This document shows, in pieces, positions 15,854-25,086 of a stretch of DNA of 35,687 nucleotides (its first letter is position 1; each line of letters opens with the position of its first letter). Below the pieces are notes generated by a model. The model worked only from the letters and a program-made list of their open reading frames with translations, did no database searches and was not told the DNA's origin. Where the stretch lies: NCBI GenBank assembly GCA_949300425.1, contig CASGED010000019.1, positions 1 to 35,687 on the forward strand. The letters run 5' to 3'. A program made the position numbers and the translations under genes. Source of the stretch: an uncultured Bacteroides sp. Its GTDB lineage: Bacteria > Bacteroidota > Bacteroidia > Bacteroidales > Bacteroidaceae.

Positions 15854-17824
15854 TTATTTATAGATAATATTATGTACTTTCAAGTTTGTTATCTTGCTCC
15901 TGAAGCTTCCGGCTTTCTCCAATGGGAAAACCAAAGTGGGCACATGCTTCATCTTAGCCTTTCCTTCGTTGAAATACAAGACACGAGTCTCCAATTTCTC
16001 CACCACCTTACCATTCACCTTCAACGTGGTGGACGTATGGTCTCCCTCAATGGCTATGTGTGCTTTCTCATTGGGGTAAAAACGGAAATTAAAAGTATTC
16101 AGATAACCGTCACGGGCAAAACCCAATTTACGGCTGATAGGGTCAGCTAAATAGAATACGGCATTCTCTGAGCGGAACAACTCCGTACCCGGGGCTTCGT
16201 CAATGGCTTCGATGTCAAACTCCACCGTGTAGTTATAGCCAATCTCCGGATAAGGCATTGTCTCGCCAGGACGCACCTCAGCTTTCGTCAGGAGGCATGT
16301 ATCTCCACTCTTCCAACGAGCCAGTTGGTTGACGCCGGGAGCTTCACTCAGTTGCAACCTGCGCTGGTCGAACCCCTCGAAGGGCAACGTGACATGAATG
16401 CCGTCCCACATCTTGACGGACAACGTCTGTATGGCGGGAAAAGCCCGGTGATGAATGTCTTTCACGGATATGCCGTTTCCCACATGGTCGTTCCACACGG
16501 CAAACATACCACCCAAGATAGCCGGGTCTTGTTCATCAAACACCACCTTGCCCACATGGGCAGGCGTCCAACTTTCATACAAGGACTTTGTATTCAAATA
16601 ATCATAGTAATACCCGGCGGCGGGCACGATGTACAAGAGCCCATCGGGCATACTGATAAGCTTATAGCCTTGTTTCACCATTTCCTTTGGCTCGGCGTAG
16701 CCGTTGTACCAGGCGTTCATAATGACATTCTCCGACTTGACGGGCGTGTCTCCTTTCGCATGGGTCAATGCCCCCCACATGCACACCTGCTTGCCAAAAC
16801 TTTCCACATATTTAATATAATGGTCTGTGAAAGCGCGAAATTGCTCCACCACTTCCTTGTCCTTGTTGGAATATTCATCGGTACCGATGTTCACCTTCGA
16901 ACCGCAGAACACGGGATTGTCCCCTTCCAAGTATTCTTTAAAAAGGGCGTCCATAAACTGATAAGTCTCCGGATTGCCCAAATCCAAATGGTCCATGCCG
17001 TATTTCTGGCTTCCTATTTCCGGTTTGTAGTGGCTGAAAGCCAAGGTATGGGCTGGCGCGTCTATTTCCGGAATGACTTCCACATATTGTGCCGCGGCTT
17101 CCTTTTGGAAACTACGGAACTCATCCTTCGTGTAATAACCGTCACGGGCGGTCAGCCCGGGAAAGGTTTCGCACTCCAAACGGAAAGCGGCATACGTCTT
17201 ATCCCAATCGTTGTCAAAATACTGTTTGAATCCGTTATCGTTCAAATGAACCTGCAAGGTGTTCATCTTGTAGTAGGACAAGATACGGGCCACGTCTTTC
17301 AGATAATCCATCGGAATAAACTTACGTCCGCAGTCTATCATAAAGCCACGGATGCCATAGTCCGGCCAGTCCGCCATCTTGCCTTTCGGCAATTGCCCGC
17401 CTACCGTCTGCTCGCTCAGCTGCAACAAGGTTTGCGTGCCCCAATAAACGCCAACGGCATCAGGGGCAGACAAGGTTACTTTCTCATCGATTTGAATCGC
17501 ATAGCCTTCCTTGCCCAGCTTCTTGTCTTTCTTCAACACCAAGGTAAAATCTCCTTTGCGGGCTTTCCCTTCCACTACTTCCAGTTTCCGGCCCAACAAA
17601 GTTTCATAATCCTCGGCAAATTGACGGGCAATGCGCTCCAGTTGTTCGTCACAATAAACGACACGAGTCTCCTCGGAAGGAGTGAAGCGACCTTCCTTAC
17701 CGGTCCATTCCTTCAGTTCGGGAATAACGAAAGGTTTGGGATTCTGGGCCTCTATGCATAGGCAAGACAGCAGATAGACGAAACAAAGTCCTACCGCCTT
17801 TTTCAGCCAAGTGAAACGTTCCAT
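15854..17824 (-). CDS. GH20 beta-N-acetylhexosaminidase
   Basis: A 656-residue exported glycosidase that should release terminal GlcNAc or GalNAc from host or bacterial glycans. A signal peptide (about 1-27) is followed by a GH20b-like domain (about 28-140) and the catalytic barrel (about 145-490). The catalytic Asp-Glu pair is in NIGTDEYS (near 313-318). Nearby motifs are GFMIDCGRKFIPM, LQVHLNDNGF and VIPEIDAPAHTLAFSHY. The C-terminal domain of about 130 residues looks like a beta-sandwich and may bind sugar. The ATG at 17824 is chosen, 2 bp past the slyD stop. That implies an slyD-GH20 operon, with the lipoprotein gene following. Confidence 0.93.
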   Translation of the reverse strand: MERFTWLKKAVGLCFVYLLSCLCIEAQNPKPFVIPELKEWTGKEGRFTPSEETRVVYCDEQLERIARQFAEDYETLLGRKLEVVEGKARKGDFTLVLKKDKKLGKEGYAIQIDEKVTLSAPDAVGVYWGTQTLLQLSEQTVGGQLPKGKMADWPDYGIRGFMIDCGRKFIPMDYLKDVARILSYYKMNTLQVHLNDNGFKQYFDNDWDKTYAAFRLECETFPGLTARDGYYTKDEFRSFQKEAAAQYVEVIPEIDAPAHTLAFSHYKPEIGSQKYGMDHLDLGNPETYQFMDALFKEYLEGDNPVFCGSKVNIGTDEYSNKDKEVVEQFRAFTDHYIKYVESFGKQVCMWGALTHAKGDTPVKSENVIMNAWYNGYAEPKEMVKQGYKLISMPDGLLYIVPAAGYYYDYLNTKSLYESWTPAHVGKVVFDEQDPAILGGMFAVWNDHVGNGISVKDIHHRAFPAIQTLSVKMWDGIHVTLPFEGFDQRRLQLSEAPGVNQLARWKSGDTCLLTKAEVRPGETMPYPEIGYNYTVEFDIEAIDEAPGTELFRSENAVFYLADPISRKLGFARDGYLNTFNFRFYPNEKAHIAIEGDHTSTTLKVNGKVVEKLETRVLYFNEGKAKMKHVPTLVFPLEKAGSFRSKITNLKVHNIIYK

Positions 17825-17826
17825 AA

Positions 17827-18396
17827 TCAATGACAGCATCCGCTACCACAACCACCCTCGCCGCAGTCGCCATCGCCACAACATCCGCCACCGCATCCGC
17901 CGCAACCGCCACTCATCATACGGGCAGCTTCAGCCAGTTCTTCGTTCGTAGCGGGACGATTGGTTACTACTTCGCCCACAAAGTTCAAGTCGCAACCGGC
18001 CAAGGGATGATTCATGTCCATGACTACTACATCGTCTTTCACCTCGACCACGCTTCCATTGATACGTTGGCCTTCAGCAGTCATCAACGGAATAACCGCA
18101 CCCTCCACAATGTGTTCGCTATCGAACTTGCCGTCTATCAAAAAGATTTCCCTGGGCAGGTCGATAACATGGTCTTCGTCATACTCGCCATAAGCATCGG
18201 CCGAAGCGATGGTAAAGTCAAACTTGTCCCCCGGATTCAAGCCTTCCAATTGTCTTTCAAAAGCCTCTAATGTCAGGCCCAGTCCCGAGATAAATTGAAA
18301 AGGATGCTCTACGGGAGCTTCTTCCGTAAATTCGCGTTCGCCGTCCTCAATGGTGTACAGCTTGTAAGCGACAGTGATGTACTTATTTGTATCCAT
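17827..18396 (-). CDS. slyD: SlyD-type FKBP peptidyl-prolyl isomerase
   Basis: A 189-residue cytosolic folding helper. The FKBP part (about 1-70 and 125-150) is interrupted by the insert-in-flap chaperone domain typical of SlyD. Markers are EEAPVEHPFQFISGLGLTLEAFE, GDKFDFTIASADAYGEYDEDHV and MDMNHPLAGCDLNFVGEVV. The last 30 residues are Gly- and Cys-rich with a final His, like the metal-binding tail of SlyD, which delivers nickel in other bacteria. It is transcribed from a strong Bacteroides promoter (18426-18457) and heads the GH20 operon. Confidence 0.94.
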   Translation of the reverse strand: MDTNKYITVAYKLYTIEDGEREFTEEAPVEHPFQFISGLGLTLEAFERQLEGLNPGDKFDFTIASADAYGEYDEDHVIDLPREIFLIDGKFDSEHIVEGAVIPLMTAEGQRINGSVVEVKDDVVVMDMNHPLAGCDLNFVGEVVTNRPATNEELAEAARMMSGGCGGCGGGCCGDGDCGEGGCGSGCCH

Positions 18397-18425
18397 ATAT
18401 TCTTATATTATCAAATTTGAGTGGG

Positions 18426-18457
18426 CAAAGATACAAATTATTTTGGGGACACACAAA
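18426..18457 (-). promoter_or_regulatory. slyD operon promoter
   Basis: Minus-strand TATCTTTG (plus CAAAGATA, 18426-18433) and TTTG -33 box (plus CAAA, 18454-18457) with a 20-bp spacer. Immediately upstream lies a 22-bp tandem repeat. Confidence 0.8.
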
Positions 18458-18501
18458 TTATCATTTAATGTCCCGCCCCTTATCATTTAATGTGCTGCCC
18501 C
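18458..18501. repeat. Two tandem 22-bp repeats upstream of the slyD promoter
   Basis: Units TTATCATTTAATGTCCCGCC (plus CC) at 18458-18479 and TTATCATTTAATGTGCTGCC (plus CC) at 18480-18501 are contiguous. They differ at two positions. A palindromic TCCCATTAAATGGGA follows at 18503-18517. The core CATTTAATG appears in the reverse sense (CATTAAATG) in that third block. The repeats abut the -33 box and the period equals two helical turns, so they may be operator sites. Confidence 0.65.
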
Positions 18502-18586
18502 GTCCCATTAAATGGGAACGACCTTCTGATTAAACGTAATTTGACCGCTTGAAAACAGACCGTGTCTGTACCGGCAAGACTGTATG

Positions 18587-18892
18587 TTTCACCCTCTACA
18601 CAAATCTTCCCATTGTAAGTTTCACGCCTTCACGGCATCATAATCTATTGAGTTTTAGACAAATGCTGTGAAAGATACATCCTTCACGGATGTTTCACAT
18701 CTCCGTCGTGTGAAGGATACGGAATCTTTCCTTAGAAACCGACTCTGTACGATTTGTGCATATAGATGTACGATTTTACCATACTGCGTGAAACATCTCT
18801 GAGCGTGAAAGATGCGGATGTTTCACAGCATATACTTATGAATCAGAAGAATACAAAACGGTGAAAGCGTGAAACTTTCACCGGATGAAAGT
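18587..18892. repeat. Cluster of GTGAAA/TTTCAC motifs, non-coding
   Basis: Ten hexamers occur in about 300 bp: TTTCAC at 18587, 18620, 18693, 18821 and 18876, and GTGAAA at 18668, 18788, 18805, 18861 and 18869. Several face each other to make hairpins. The best is GGTGAAAG (18860-18867) with CTTTCACC around a 7-nt loop. Another is GTGAAAGAT...ATGTTTCAC. No coding frame or named element is recognised. This block fills most of the gap between slyD and the macroglobulin gene. Confidence 0.7.
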
Positions 18893-18929
18893 TCTCTTTG
18901 GGTATTGTAAAGATGGGCTTTGGCAAGGC

Positions 18930-19085
18930 AAATGGGAATTTAGCAATTAAATGAAGAATGATGAATTAAGAATGAAGAATGACCATGCGGCGTGATTGTG
19001 CGCACTGACAGCGCAGCCTAAATTCTTCATTCATCATTCTTCATTCTTCATTAAAGCGCGCTTGCGCGCGCTAAATTATCATTTC
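18930..19085. repeat. Hairpin cassette framed by 13-15-bp inverted motifs, beside the macroglobulin stop
   Basis: The left edge is AAATGGGAATTTAGC (18930-18944). The right edge is GCTAAATTATCATTT (19071-19085), its inverted partner with 13 of 15 matches. The interior carries ATGAAGAATGATGAATTAAG and its facing counterpart (19022-19050), then a GCGCGC-rich mini-hairpin at 19054-19071. The right edge lies directly against the TAG stop of the next gene. The 25 bp at 19022-19046 recur exactly at 33420-33444. Confidence 0.7.
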
Positions 19086-22000
19086 CTATTCCGCCACTTG
19101 TAACCGGCAGCTTCCCGAGTGTGCCACCATCTCCGGAGCATACGCGCATTGCAGGGTAGCCAATCCAGACTGATACTCTCCGGCACGAGCCACCCAGCAA
19201 CTGTATTCCAACACATAAACGCCTTTGCCCAAATGGTCGAAGAAGAAACGGCTGGAGGCATCCTTTGTCTCGGCATAGTAGTCAAACGAACCACTCCGGC
19301 GATAACCGGACAATACGCTCGTGGGCTCCAGACAAGCGGCACGACTGTCCTTCAACTGCACATAATCCATAGCACGCTCTAAGCGAAGCACCAGACGGGT
19401 GACAATCTTATCGCCTACACGGAGTGCCGTCCCTTCTTCCAGCGGATGCAACGTCGGGTGGCCGGAAGCGTCCACGCGCTCTACATAGAGTTGTTTCTCC
19501 ACGGCCAATTCTCCTCCCTGCTGCTTCACATCGGCTACGGGCGACAAGTATTGGGCGTAAACCGCTCCCCAGGCCATGCCCGCATCCCGCTTGGCAATGG
19601 CCATTTCCTTCGCCTTCAAGACGGCATCGCCTTCGGCAAACGTTTCTTTCACATAGCCTAAGCCTTGCAACGGACGAGTGATATCAGCTGCGTTGGTGGT
19701 GGAGATTTGTTCACGTCCCAAAGTGATAAGCACGTCTCCCCTATCGGCCAGCCAGTTGCGTCCGTTGCACAACAACGCGTAAATGGCATCGGCCGAAGCC
19801 ACGGGCGTATTCCATGCCACCGTTTGCTTCTGCTTCAGCAACCATCGTTTCATGTCCTCTATCAATGCTTCGTTGCCTCCGAAACGGCTCAATGCCTCCA
19901 TGGCCGCCACGTGGGCCGATACGGGCATCATGCCCCACGAATAATAACCGTCGTTGAAAGCGAAATGCGCTCCCATCTTGCCATCCTGTATCAAGTGCTC
20001 TTTGAGCGAGACTTCAAAATCGGCAGCTTCGGCTTTGCGCCCGTTCGCCAAAAGAATGACTAAGCATTGTGCCTTGCTTTGCATGGAGAAGTCGGTCAGC
20101 ATGTTGGGCACACGCTCCAAGAAGTAAGCATGCACGGTCTTGTACGCCGCAGGCACCTTACCACCGTCCAATGCCATCAGATACATATAATCGAGTGCCA
20201 AGGAAGAGAGCGTCTTGACCGGATGGCCATCCTGCTCGGCACGGCGCATCCGTTTGTATTCTTCTTGCGCCTCTTTATGCAGATAGTCGAACGCCCGTTG
20301 CTTCATCTGCGAGGCGTCGCCCTCCAAAGGCGTACCGGTCAGTTGCGGCAAACGAACTAACAATGTTGCAATGTAAGTCGTAATATCCCTATTAGGATAC
20401 ATACCCTTATACCAGCTCCAGGTACCTTCCTCACCTTGCAAATCCTTCAACCTCGTGAGGGAAGAAATATGCAGGTTGCGTTGGCGGTTGGCATCGAACA
20501 ATTGGACAATGCGCTGCATACGTTCGGTCTCACTTGTCGCTTCGGCCAACCAAGGTGTTTCTTCCAAAAGCATGGCCTTTAATTCCTGATTTTGTTCAAG
20601 ACGGCTGCGGAAAGTCTCTTGCGAAGCGCCGGAAGCCAGCCAGGCATCGAGCACCGACTTGATGCGAGGCTGTGACTGAGCGATGGCCATGGCCAAGGCG
20701 TTGGCATAATAAGCCGTTGCCCACGACACGGCATTCTCATCATTGGGTTGAGTCAGCGCGGGAAGTGCCTGCACGGCTAACCAAGCGGGATTGCCGGTCA
20801 CTTCCACGGTTAAGCGGCGTTCGGTTGCGTTCGGACTGTCGTGATTGAACAACGTATCGAGCCTCAACGCGCATTCATCATTTCCTTGCAGGTCGAAGGT
20901 CAAGGTCTCCGTCACTTGTTCTTTGTTGCTCAGCACGGGCAACAGGTGTTGTTCACCATCGCTGAACGAACCTCCATCCGCCGTGAGGCGCACGCCTAAT
21001 AATTCATAGCGATCGTCCACCTCGAAGTCGAAGCTGACGGCAGTGTTACGTCCGGCTTCCGCCTCAAATTTCTGCTTGCGGGTCTTGACGACTTTCTCCG
21101 TTTCGGGGTCAAAGAGTTGCAGCACCACAGTACCCTTTACCTTTCCATCAGTCAAGTTGCTGACAGTAGCGGCTATTGTCGCATGGTCCCCCACCCTTAC
21201 GAAACGAGGCAGGTTGGGACGCAGCATAAACTCCTTGGCGGTCACCACGGATGCCTCTAACGTGCCTGTACGCATATCCTTTGTATGGGCATAGCTACGG
21301 AAGTTCCAACGGGTCAGGCTCTGCGGTACGGTGAAAGCGATGACCACCTCCCCTTGCTCGTTGGTGCGCAAATCGGGATAGAAGAAAGCGGTCTCGGCAA
21401 AGTTGGTGCGCAGGTCTTCCATCGGCTGGAGAGCCGTACCTGATTCTACCACCTCTTCTTCAAACAAAACATCACCTGCCGCAGGCGGCACTACCGTCTG
21501 TCCCACTTCTTCCGTGGAAGCAACAGCGTCCTGCACCACGGCGGCTTGGGTCTTCATCATCACGTCTCCCGTTAAAGAAGCACTGCGAGACGAAGCATAT
21601 CCGCGTATCCTCACCGCATTCTCTACAATCGACATGGTCATCCTTCCGTTGGGATAAGGCGAGCAGAAGTGGTCGAAATGAAGATCCGGCACCTGCCAGT
21701 CGGGAATCGTATAATAGGGCGACAAATACAATCGCTTCGGATAGCTGATGTTCATGCTCCGCCAATCCAATACTCTTGGGAAGAATACGCCCCATTGCGG
21801 ATGGTTGCGATAGAGCTTGTCCAACGAAGCGTCGTACATCAACGCCAACACTTCGGCCGCAGCAGGCGACCCATAGGGATTGCTTATCACCAGCCGCCAT
21901 TCCTCCTCTTGCCCTGGACGCAACCGGTCGCGGAAGACTTGCCACTTCATGTCCAAGCGCATGTCAGGTTGCTTTTTCTTCAAGTGAACAGTTTGGCTAT

Positions 22001-24935
22001 AGAATTGTCCTTCACGCAAGAGATTGAACATCACCGATACACTTTCGCCATACGTGTCCTGATAAGGCATCTCTATGTGCATCAATGTGTCAGAAAGTTG
22101 CAACGCACGGCTTTCTATCCGCTTGCCATCAGTAAATACATTTACTTGCATGTAAGCGTTCTTCAACGAAGTGCCAATATAGAAAGAAGCTGTTTCACCC
22201 TCACCCACTTCAGTGCGTTCTTCGTGATAAAACAAAGGTGTATATGCAGGCGGGCATGTATCATATTTTGAGAAGAAGGTGAAAGTCCGCTCTGTGCTTA
22301 CTTGATGTCCCAAAGAGTCTGTGGCGGACAGAGCCAGCTTATAATTTCCCGAAGGCAATGATTTCCACAAAGAATAAGGTTGAAGCGAATCCGTCCGGCA
22401 AGTGCCGCTGAGCAAAGGCACATTCTTTGGAGAATCGCTTTCCTTTGTTTCGCGGAAGACGCGCCAATGTGCCTCCAAGTCCTGGCCAATGCTTTGCGCA
22501 TTGTAGGCACGCACCGCCCATGCGCCCGTATCTTCCTTGCACACCTGCATAGGAAAGGAAGCGTCCAAGCTAAAGGCTTCTTTCTGTGCCCACAAGCTAT
22601 AGGATGCCGTCTGCGTCTCGCCCGCCTCATCGGTCACACTTGCTTCTATCTGATAATAAAGCCGGGGAGTATGAGGGAGGACGAGGGATTGACCCAATGT
22701 GTCCAGTTTCACATCGATGGAGAAACGTCCTTCGGCATCCAACCTGACAGTATCGGCTTTCACGATGAAAGGTTTTTGACGAGATGAAAAGTAAAGATTG
22801 GTGCGAAGCACCTGATAAGCCAACGGCATCTCCTGCACCGTAGCTCCGCTGAAGGCTTTCACTTGTCCGCTGAGGGTGAGGGTCTCACCCAAGCAATAAG
22901 GCACGCTGACAGGATTGAAAGTTATCTCAAACGTAGGCCGCTTGTATTCCTCTACCTGGAAATGGACAGAGGCATTGGCTTTCCCCTTGGCACGTATGGA
23001 GAAGTTTCCGTTCAGGCAGGCCGTAGGCAAGACAAAGTCTGCGGTGAAGGAGCCGAAGTCATTAGTCGTTACTTCCCGTGTGGCTATCTGCTTGCGGTTG
23101 GCGTCGAGTAACTCCAGTTCGAAGGCAGTGCCTTGCGCCAACACCTGTGCGCTATCTTCCGTCTGGCTATAGGCCACGCCTTTCAGATAGACGGTTTGAC
23201 CCGGGCGATAGATGGCACGGTCAGTCAACAAAGAAACTTCGTAACTGATGGCAGGCATCGGAGTTGTAGTTTGCTTCAGATAAATACGCTGAGGTTCCAT
23301 GGCGGTATCATCGTCTTTGCGCGCCACATAGCGGGCCACGTAACTTTTCTCTTGCCAAATCAGTAAGGCTTTGCCATCCGTCCCGGTAGTGACAGACTTC
23401 AGCAATTTATCCGTATTGGAATAGATATCCACCGTCACCCCGCTTACGGGATGCCCGTTCTTATTGTCCAAGGTCGTTATTTCGATAGCGCCATCACCTA
23501 AGTCGAGCGTCATTACCCGCAGACGGGATACCGAAAGAAAGCGTCGCTCTGTCTGTCCGTTCTTGGCTTGCGGCACAGCTTCCACGATATACACACCCGG
23601 CACGAGGGGCATAGGCAAACTAAGCAAAGTGTCGCTGGGCAGATAAGGAATGTCCGCCTCCAACTTGCCTTCACCCGGCAAGGGCGTAAACGTATGTTGA
23701 GCTGTATATATGCGTTTCGGCGCACATTTGCGGAAGTCGGCGTTGCTACTGCACCCCTGTGATGTGGGATAAGTCTTCAGGTTAGTGGCGTAGACGTTCA
23801 ACGTGACAGGCGTGTCCAGCGTCCGATACGTCACATTCAGTCGAAGCGTGTCGCCCGGATAGCTGGTGCCTTCACCACTCAGGCTTATCTGCGGACGAAG
23901 CAGTCCGGCACGGATGCGCTTCAATTCCCCAATACGGTTATACTTGGGATAAAGCCGGATGCCTTCGTCACACAAACGGATGGCCTCGGCAATGCTTTGC
24001 CCTTCGCCTCCGTAACTCATCCATTCCGCTTTGCGGATATACGCCTCAATGACAATCGGACGATCGGCGTATTTCTCCATCAAACCATCCAGCATGTCCA
24101 AGTAAGCCTTCTCCGTCTTTAGGTCGCGGGCGGAAAGGGAATAGTAGCGGACTTGCCTCAAATAATCCCCAGCCTTCCATTGCCAATAATCGAGCGTAGT
24201 CAACACCACGGCGTCCGACCCGTCCGCACGAGAGCCATAAGCCGCTATCATCTCTTGATAAAGCTCGTCCGTGCGGCACTGTACGAGCGAGTCGGCATCA
24301 GCTCCCGTCATGTCTTGATAGGCATCTATAGCACGACGGGCCAGCAAATGGTACAAATCATGCCCGTAATAGGCACTCGCCTCTTCTTGCTCAATAAATG
24401 GCTGATAATCGGACGTCTGTATCTCCATCAAATGGTCCACATCGATCAAGGAAGCGATATTATGCCGGTCTACTTGTTCCATGAACTGACGGGAAGTCCA
24501 CGTACGGATGTCGACCGAAGGTTCATCTACAATCAAGTCTGTCCGCTCGGTCACTGCCCGGCGGTTTTGTCTCCAATAATCCGCATATTCACGCGCCAAA
24601 AGTGAATGCAGGATGGCTTTCTCCACCACATCCGTAGCAGCATCGGTCCAACGCTCCATATATAATAGGGTGCTATATAAACTATCCGGTGTAAGTTGTC
24701 GCTTGAAGTTCTCCCGGCAAAGATAGGCTTTCAACAACTGACCGGAGTTTTTCTCGACCAACGCCTTCCGGTAAATCTGGTCGGCCAACTCTATCACCGT
24801 CTTCGGACGGCTTTTCTCCTGCGCCTGCTCGGCTTGTTTCCACAGTTTGTCGTACGACTGGGCTTGTGCGCCCGCACTTCCCAACATAAATAGAGCCATC
24901 AGGCATACGCTGATAAATAGGTTCATTCGTCTCAT
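19086..24935 (-). CDS. Alpha-2-macroglobulin family protein without thioester
   Basis: A very large (1949-residue) exported protein. The signal peptide is about 1-26 (ending AGAQAQ). An N-terminal helical region of about 330 residues, including TPR-like stretches, precedes a series of macroglobulin beta-domains. The MG2-like RAIYRPGQTVYLKGVAYS is near 580. The A2M domain (LTRWNFRSYAHTKDMRTGTLEAS, then KEFMLRPNLPRFVRVGD) is near 1190-1240, and an alpha/alpha thioester-type domain runs from about 1390 to 1700. The CxEQ thioester motif is absent; PNDENAVSWATAYYANALA occupies its place. Bacterial relatives are thought to trap proteases in the periplasm. Without the thioester, capture would have to be non-covalent. 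A poly-acidic, Val/Ala-rich insert (about 1110-1160) is a likely bait or linker region. Confidence 0.92.
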   Translation of the reverse strand: MRRMNLFISVCLMALFMLGSAGAQAQSYDKLWKQAEQAQEKSRPKTVIELADQIYRKALVEKNSGQLLKAYLCRENFKRQLTPDSLYSTLLYMERWTDAATDVVEKAILHSLLAREYADYWRQNRRAVTERTDLIVDEPSVDIRTWTSRQFMEQVDRHNIASLIDVDHLMEIQTSDYQPFIEQEEASAYYGHDLYHLLARRAIDAYQDMTGADADSLVQCRTDELYQEMIAAYGSRADGSDAVVLTTLDYWQWKAGDYLRQVRYYSLSARDLKTEKAYLDMLDGLMEKYADRPIVIEAYIRKAEWMSYGGEGQSIAEAIRLCDEGIRLYPKYNRIGELKRIRAGLLRPQISLSGEGTSYPGDTLRLNVTYRTLDTPVTLNVYATNLKTYPTSQGCSSNADFRKCAPKRIYTAQHTFTPLPGEGKLEADIPYLPSDTLLSLPMPLVPGVYIVEAVPQAKNGQTERRFLSVSRLRVMTLDLGDGAIEITTLDNKNGHPVSGVTVDIYSNTDKLLKSVTTGTDGKALLIWQEKSYVARYVARKDDDTAMEPQRIYLKQTTTPMPAISYEVSLLTDRAIYRPGQTVYLKGVAYSQTEDSAQVLAQGTAFELELLDANRKQIATREVTTNDFGSFTADFVLPTACLNGNFSIRAKGKANASVHFQVEEYKRPTFEITFNPVSVPYCLGETLTLSGQVKAFSGATVQEMPLAYQVLRTNLYFSSRQKPFIVKADTVRLDAEGRFSIDVKLDTLGQSLVLPHTPRLYYQIEASVTDEAGETQTASYSLWAQKEAFSLDASFPMQVCKEDTGAWAVRAYNAQSIGQDLEAHWRVFRETKESDSPKNVPLLSGTCRTDSLQPYSLWKSLPSGNYKLALSATDSLGHQVSTERTFTFFSKYDTCPPAYTPLFYHEERTEVGEGETASFYIGTSLKNAYMQVNVFTDGKRIESRALQLSDTLMHIEMPYQDTYGESVSVMFNLLREGQFYSQTVHLKKKQPDMRLDMKWQVFRDRLRPGQEEEWRLVISNPYGSPAAAEVLALMYDASLDKLYRNHPQWGVFFPRVLDWRSMNISYPKRLYLSPYYTIPDWQVPDLHFDHFCSPYPNGRMTMSIVENAVRIRGYASSRSASLTGDVMMKTQAAVVQDAVASTEEVGQTVVPPAAGDVLFEEEVVESGTALQPMEDLRTNFAETAFFYPDLRTNEQGEVVIAFTVPQSLTRWNFRSYAHTKDMRTGTLEASVVTAKEFMLRPNLPRFVRVGDHATIAATVSNLTDGKVKGTVVLQLFDPETEKVVKTRKQKFEAEAGRNTAVSFDFEVDDRYELLGVRLTADGGSFSDGEQHLLPVLSNKEQVTETLTFDLQGNDECALRLDTLFNHDSPNATERRLTVEVTGNPAWLAVQALPALTQPNDENAVSWATAYYANALAMAIAQSQPRIKSVLDAWLASGASQETFRSRLEQNQELKAMLLEETPWLAEATSETERMQRIVQLFDANRQRNLHISSLTRLKDLQGEEGTWSWYKGMYPNRDITTYIATLLVRLPQLTGTPLEGDASQMKQRAFDYLHKEAQEEYKRMRRAEQDGHPVKTLSSLALDYMYLMALDGGKVPAAYKTVHAYFLERVPNMLTDFSMQSKAQCLVILLANGRKAEAADFEVSLKEHLIQDGKMGAHFAFNDGYYSWGMMPVSAHVAAMEALSRFGGNEALIEDMKRWLLKQKQTVAWNTPVASADAIYALLCNGRNWLADRGDVLITLGREQISTTNAADITRPLQGLGYVKETFAEGDAVLKAKEMAIAKRDAGMAWGAVYAQYLSPVADVKQQGGELAVEKQLYVERVDASGHPTLHPLEEGTALRVGDKIVTRLVLRLERAMDYVQLKDSRAACLEPTSVLSGYRRSGSFDYYAETKDASSRFFFDHLGKGVYVLEYSCWVARAGEYQSGLATLQCAYAPEMVAHSGSCRLQVAE

Positions 24936-25007
24936 AAACGCATTGATTTTTTCTATTTAGAACAAAGTAAGCGATTAAAGTTTAAAAGCGCACATCTTTT
25001 TAACTTA

Positions 25008-25069
25008 AAAGAATACAAAAACACAAAGGCACAGAGGATATCACTTTACCAAGCAAACCTCTGTGCCTT
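25008..25069 (-). terminator. Probable terminator of the PatB-like gene
   Basis: AAGGCACAGAGG (25026-25037) and CCTCTGTGCCTT (25058-25069) make a perfect 12-bp stem. On the minus strand TGTGTTTTTGTATTCTTTT follows. The stem sequence resembles the CACAGA-type interspersed repeats of this genome, so it may be a repeat used as a terminator. Confidence 0.65.
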
Positions 25070-25086
25070 CGTATCTAACTATCTGC

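Noticed and set aside
16325-17761. Long (478-codon) open frame opposite the GH20 gene
   Set aside because: Antisense shadow of a clear GH20 enzyme; His/Val-rich composition with no motifs.
25008-25069. Small RNA gene
   Set aside because: A single stem followed by a T-rich run right after a stop codon is better read as a terminator or repeat. No promoter faces it.
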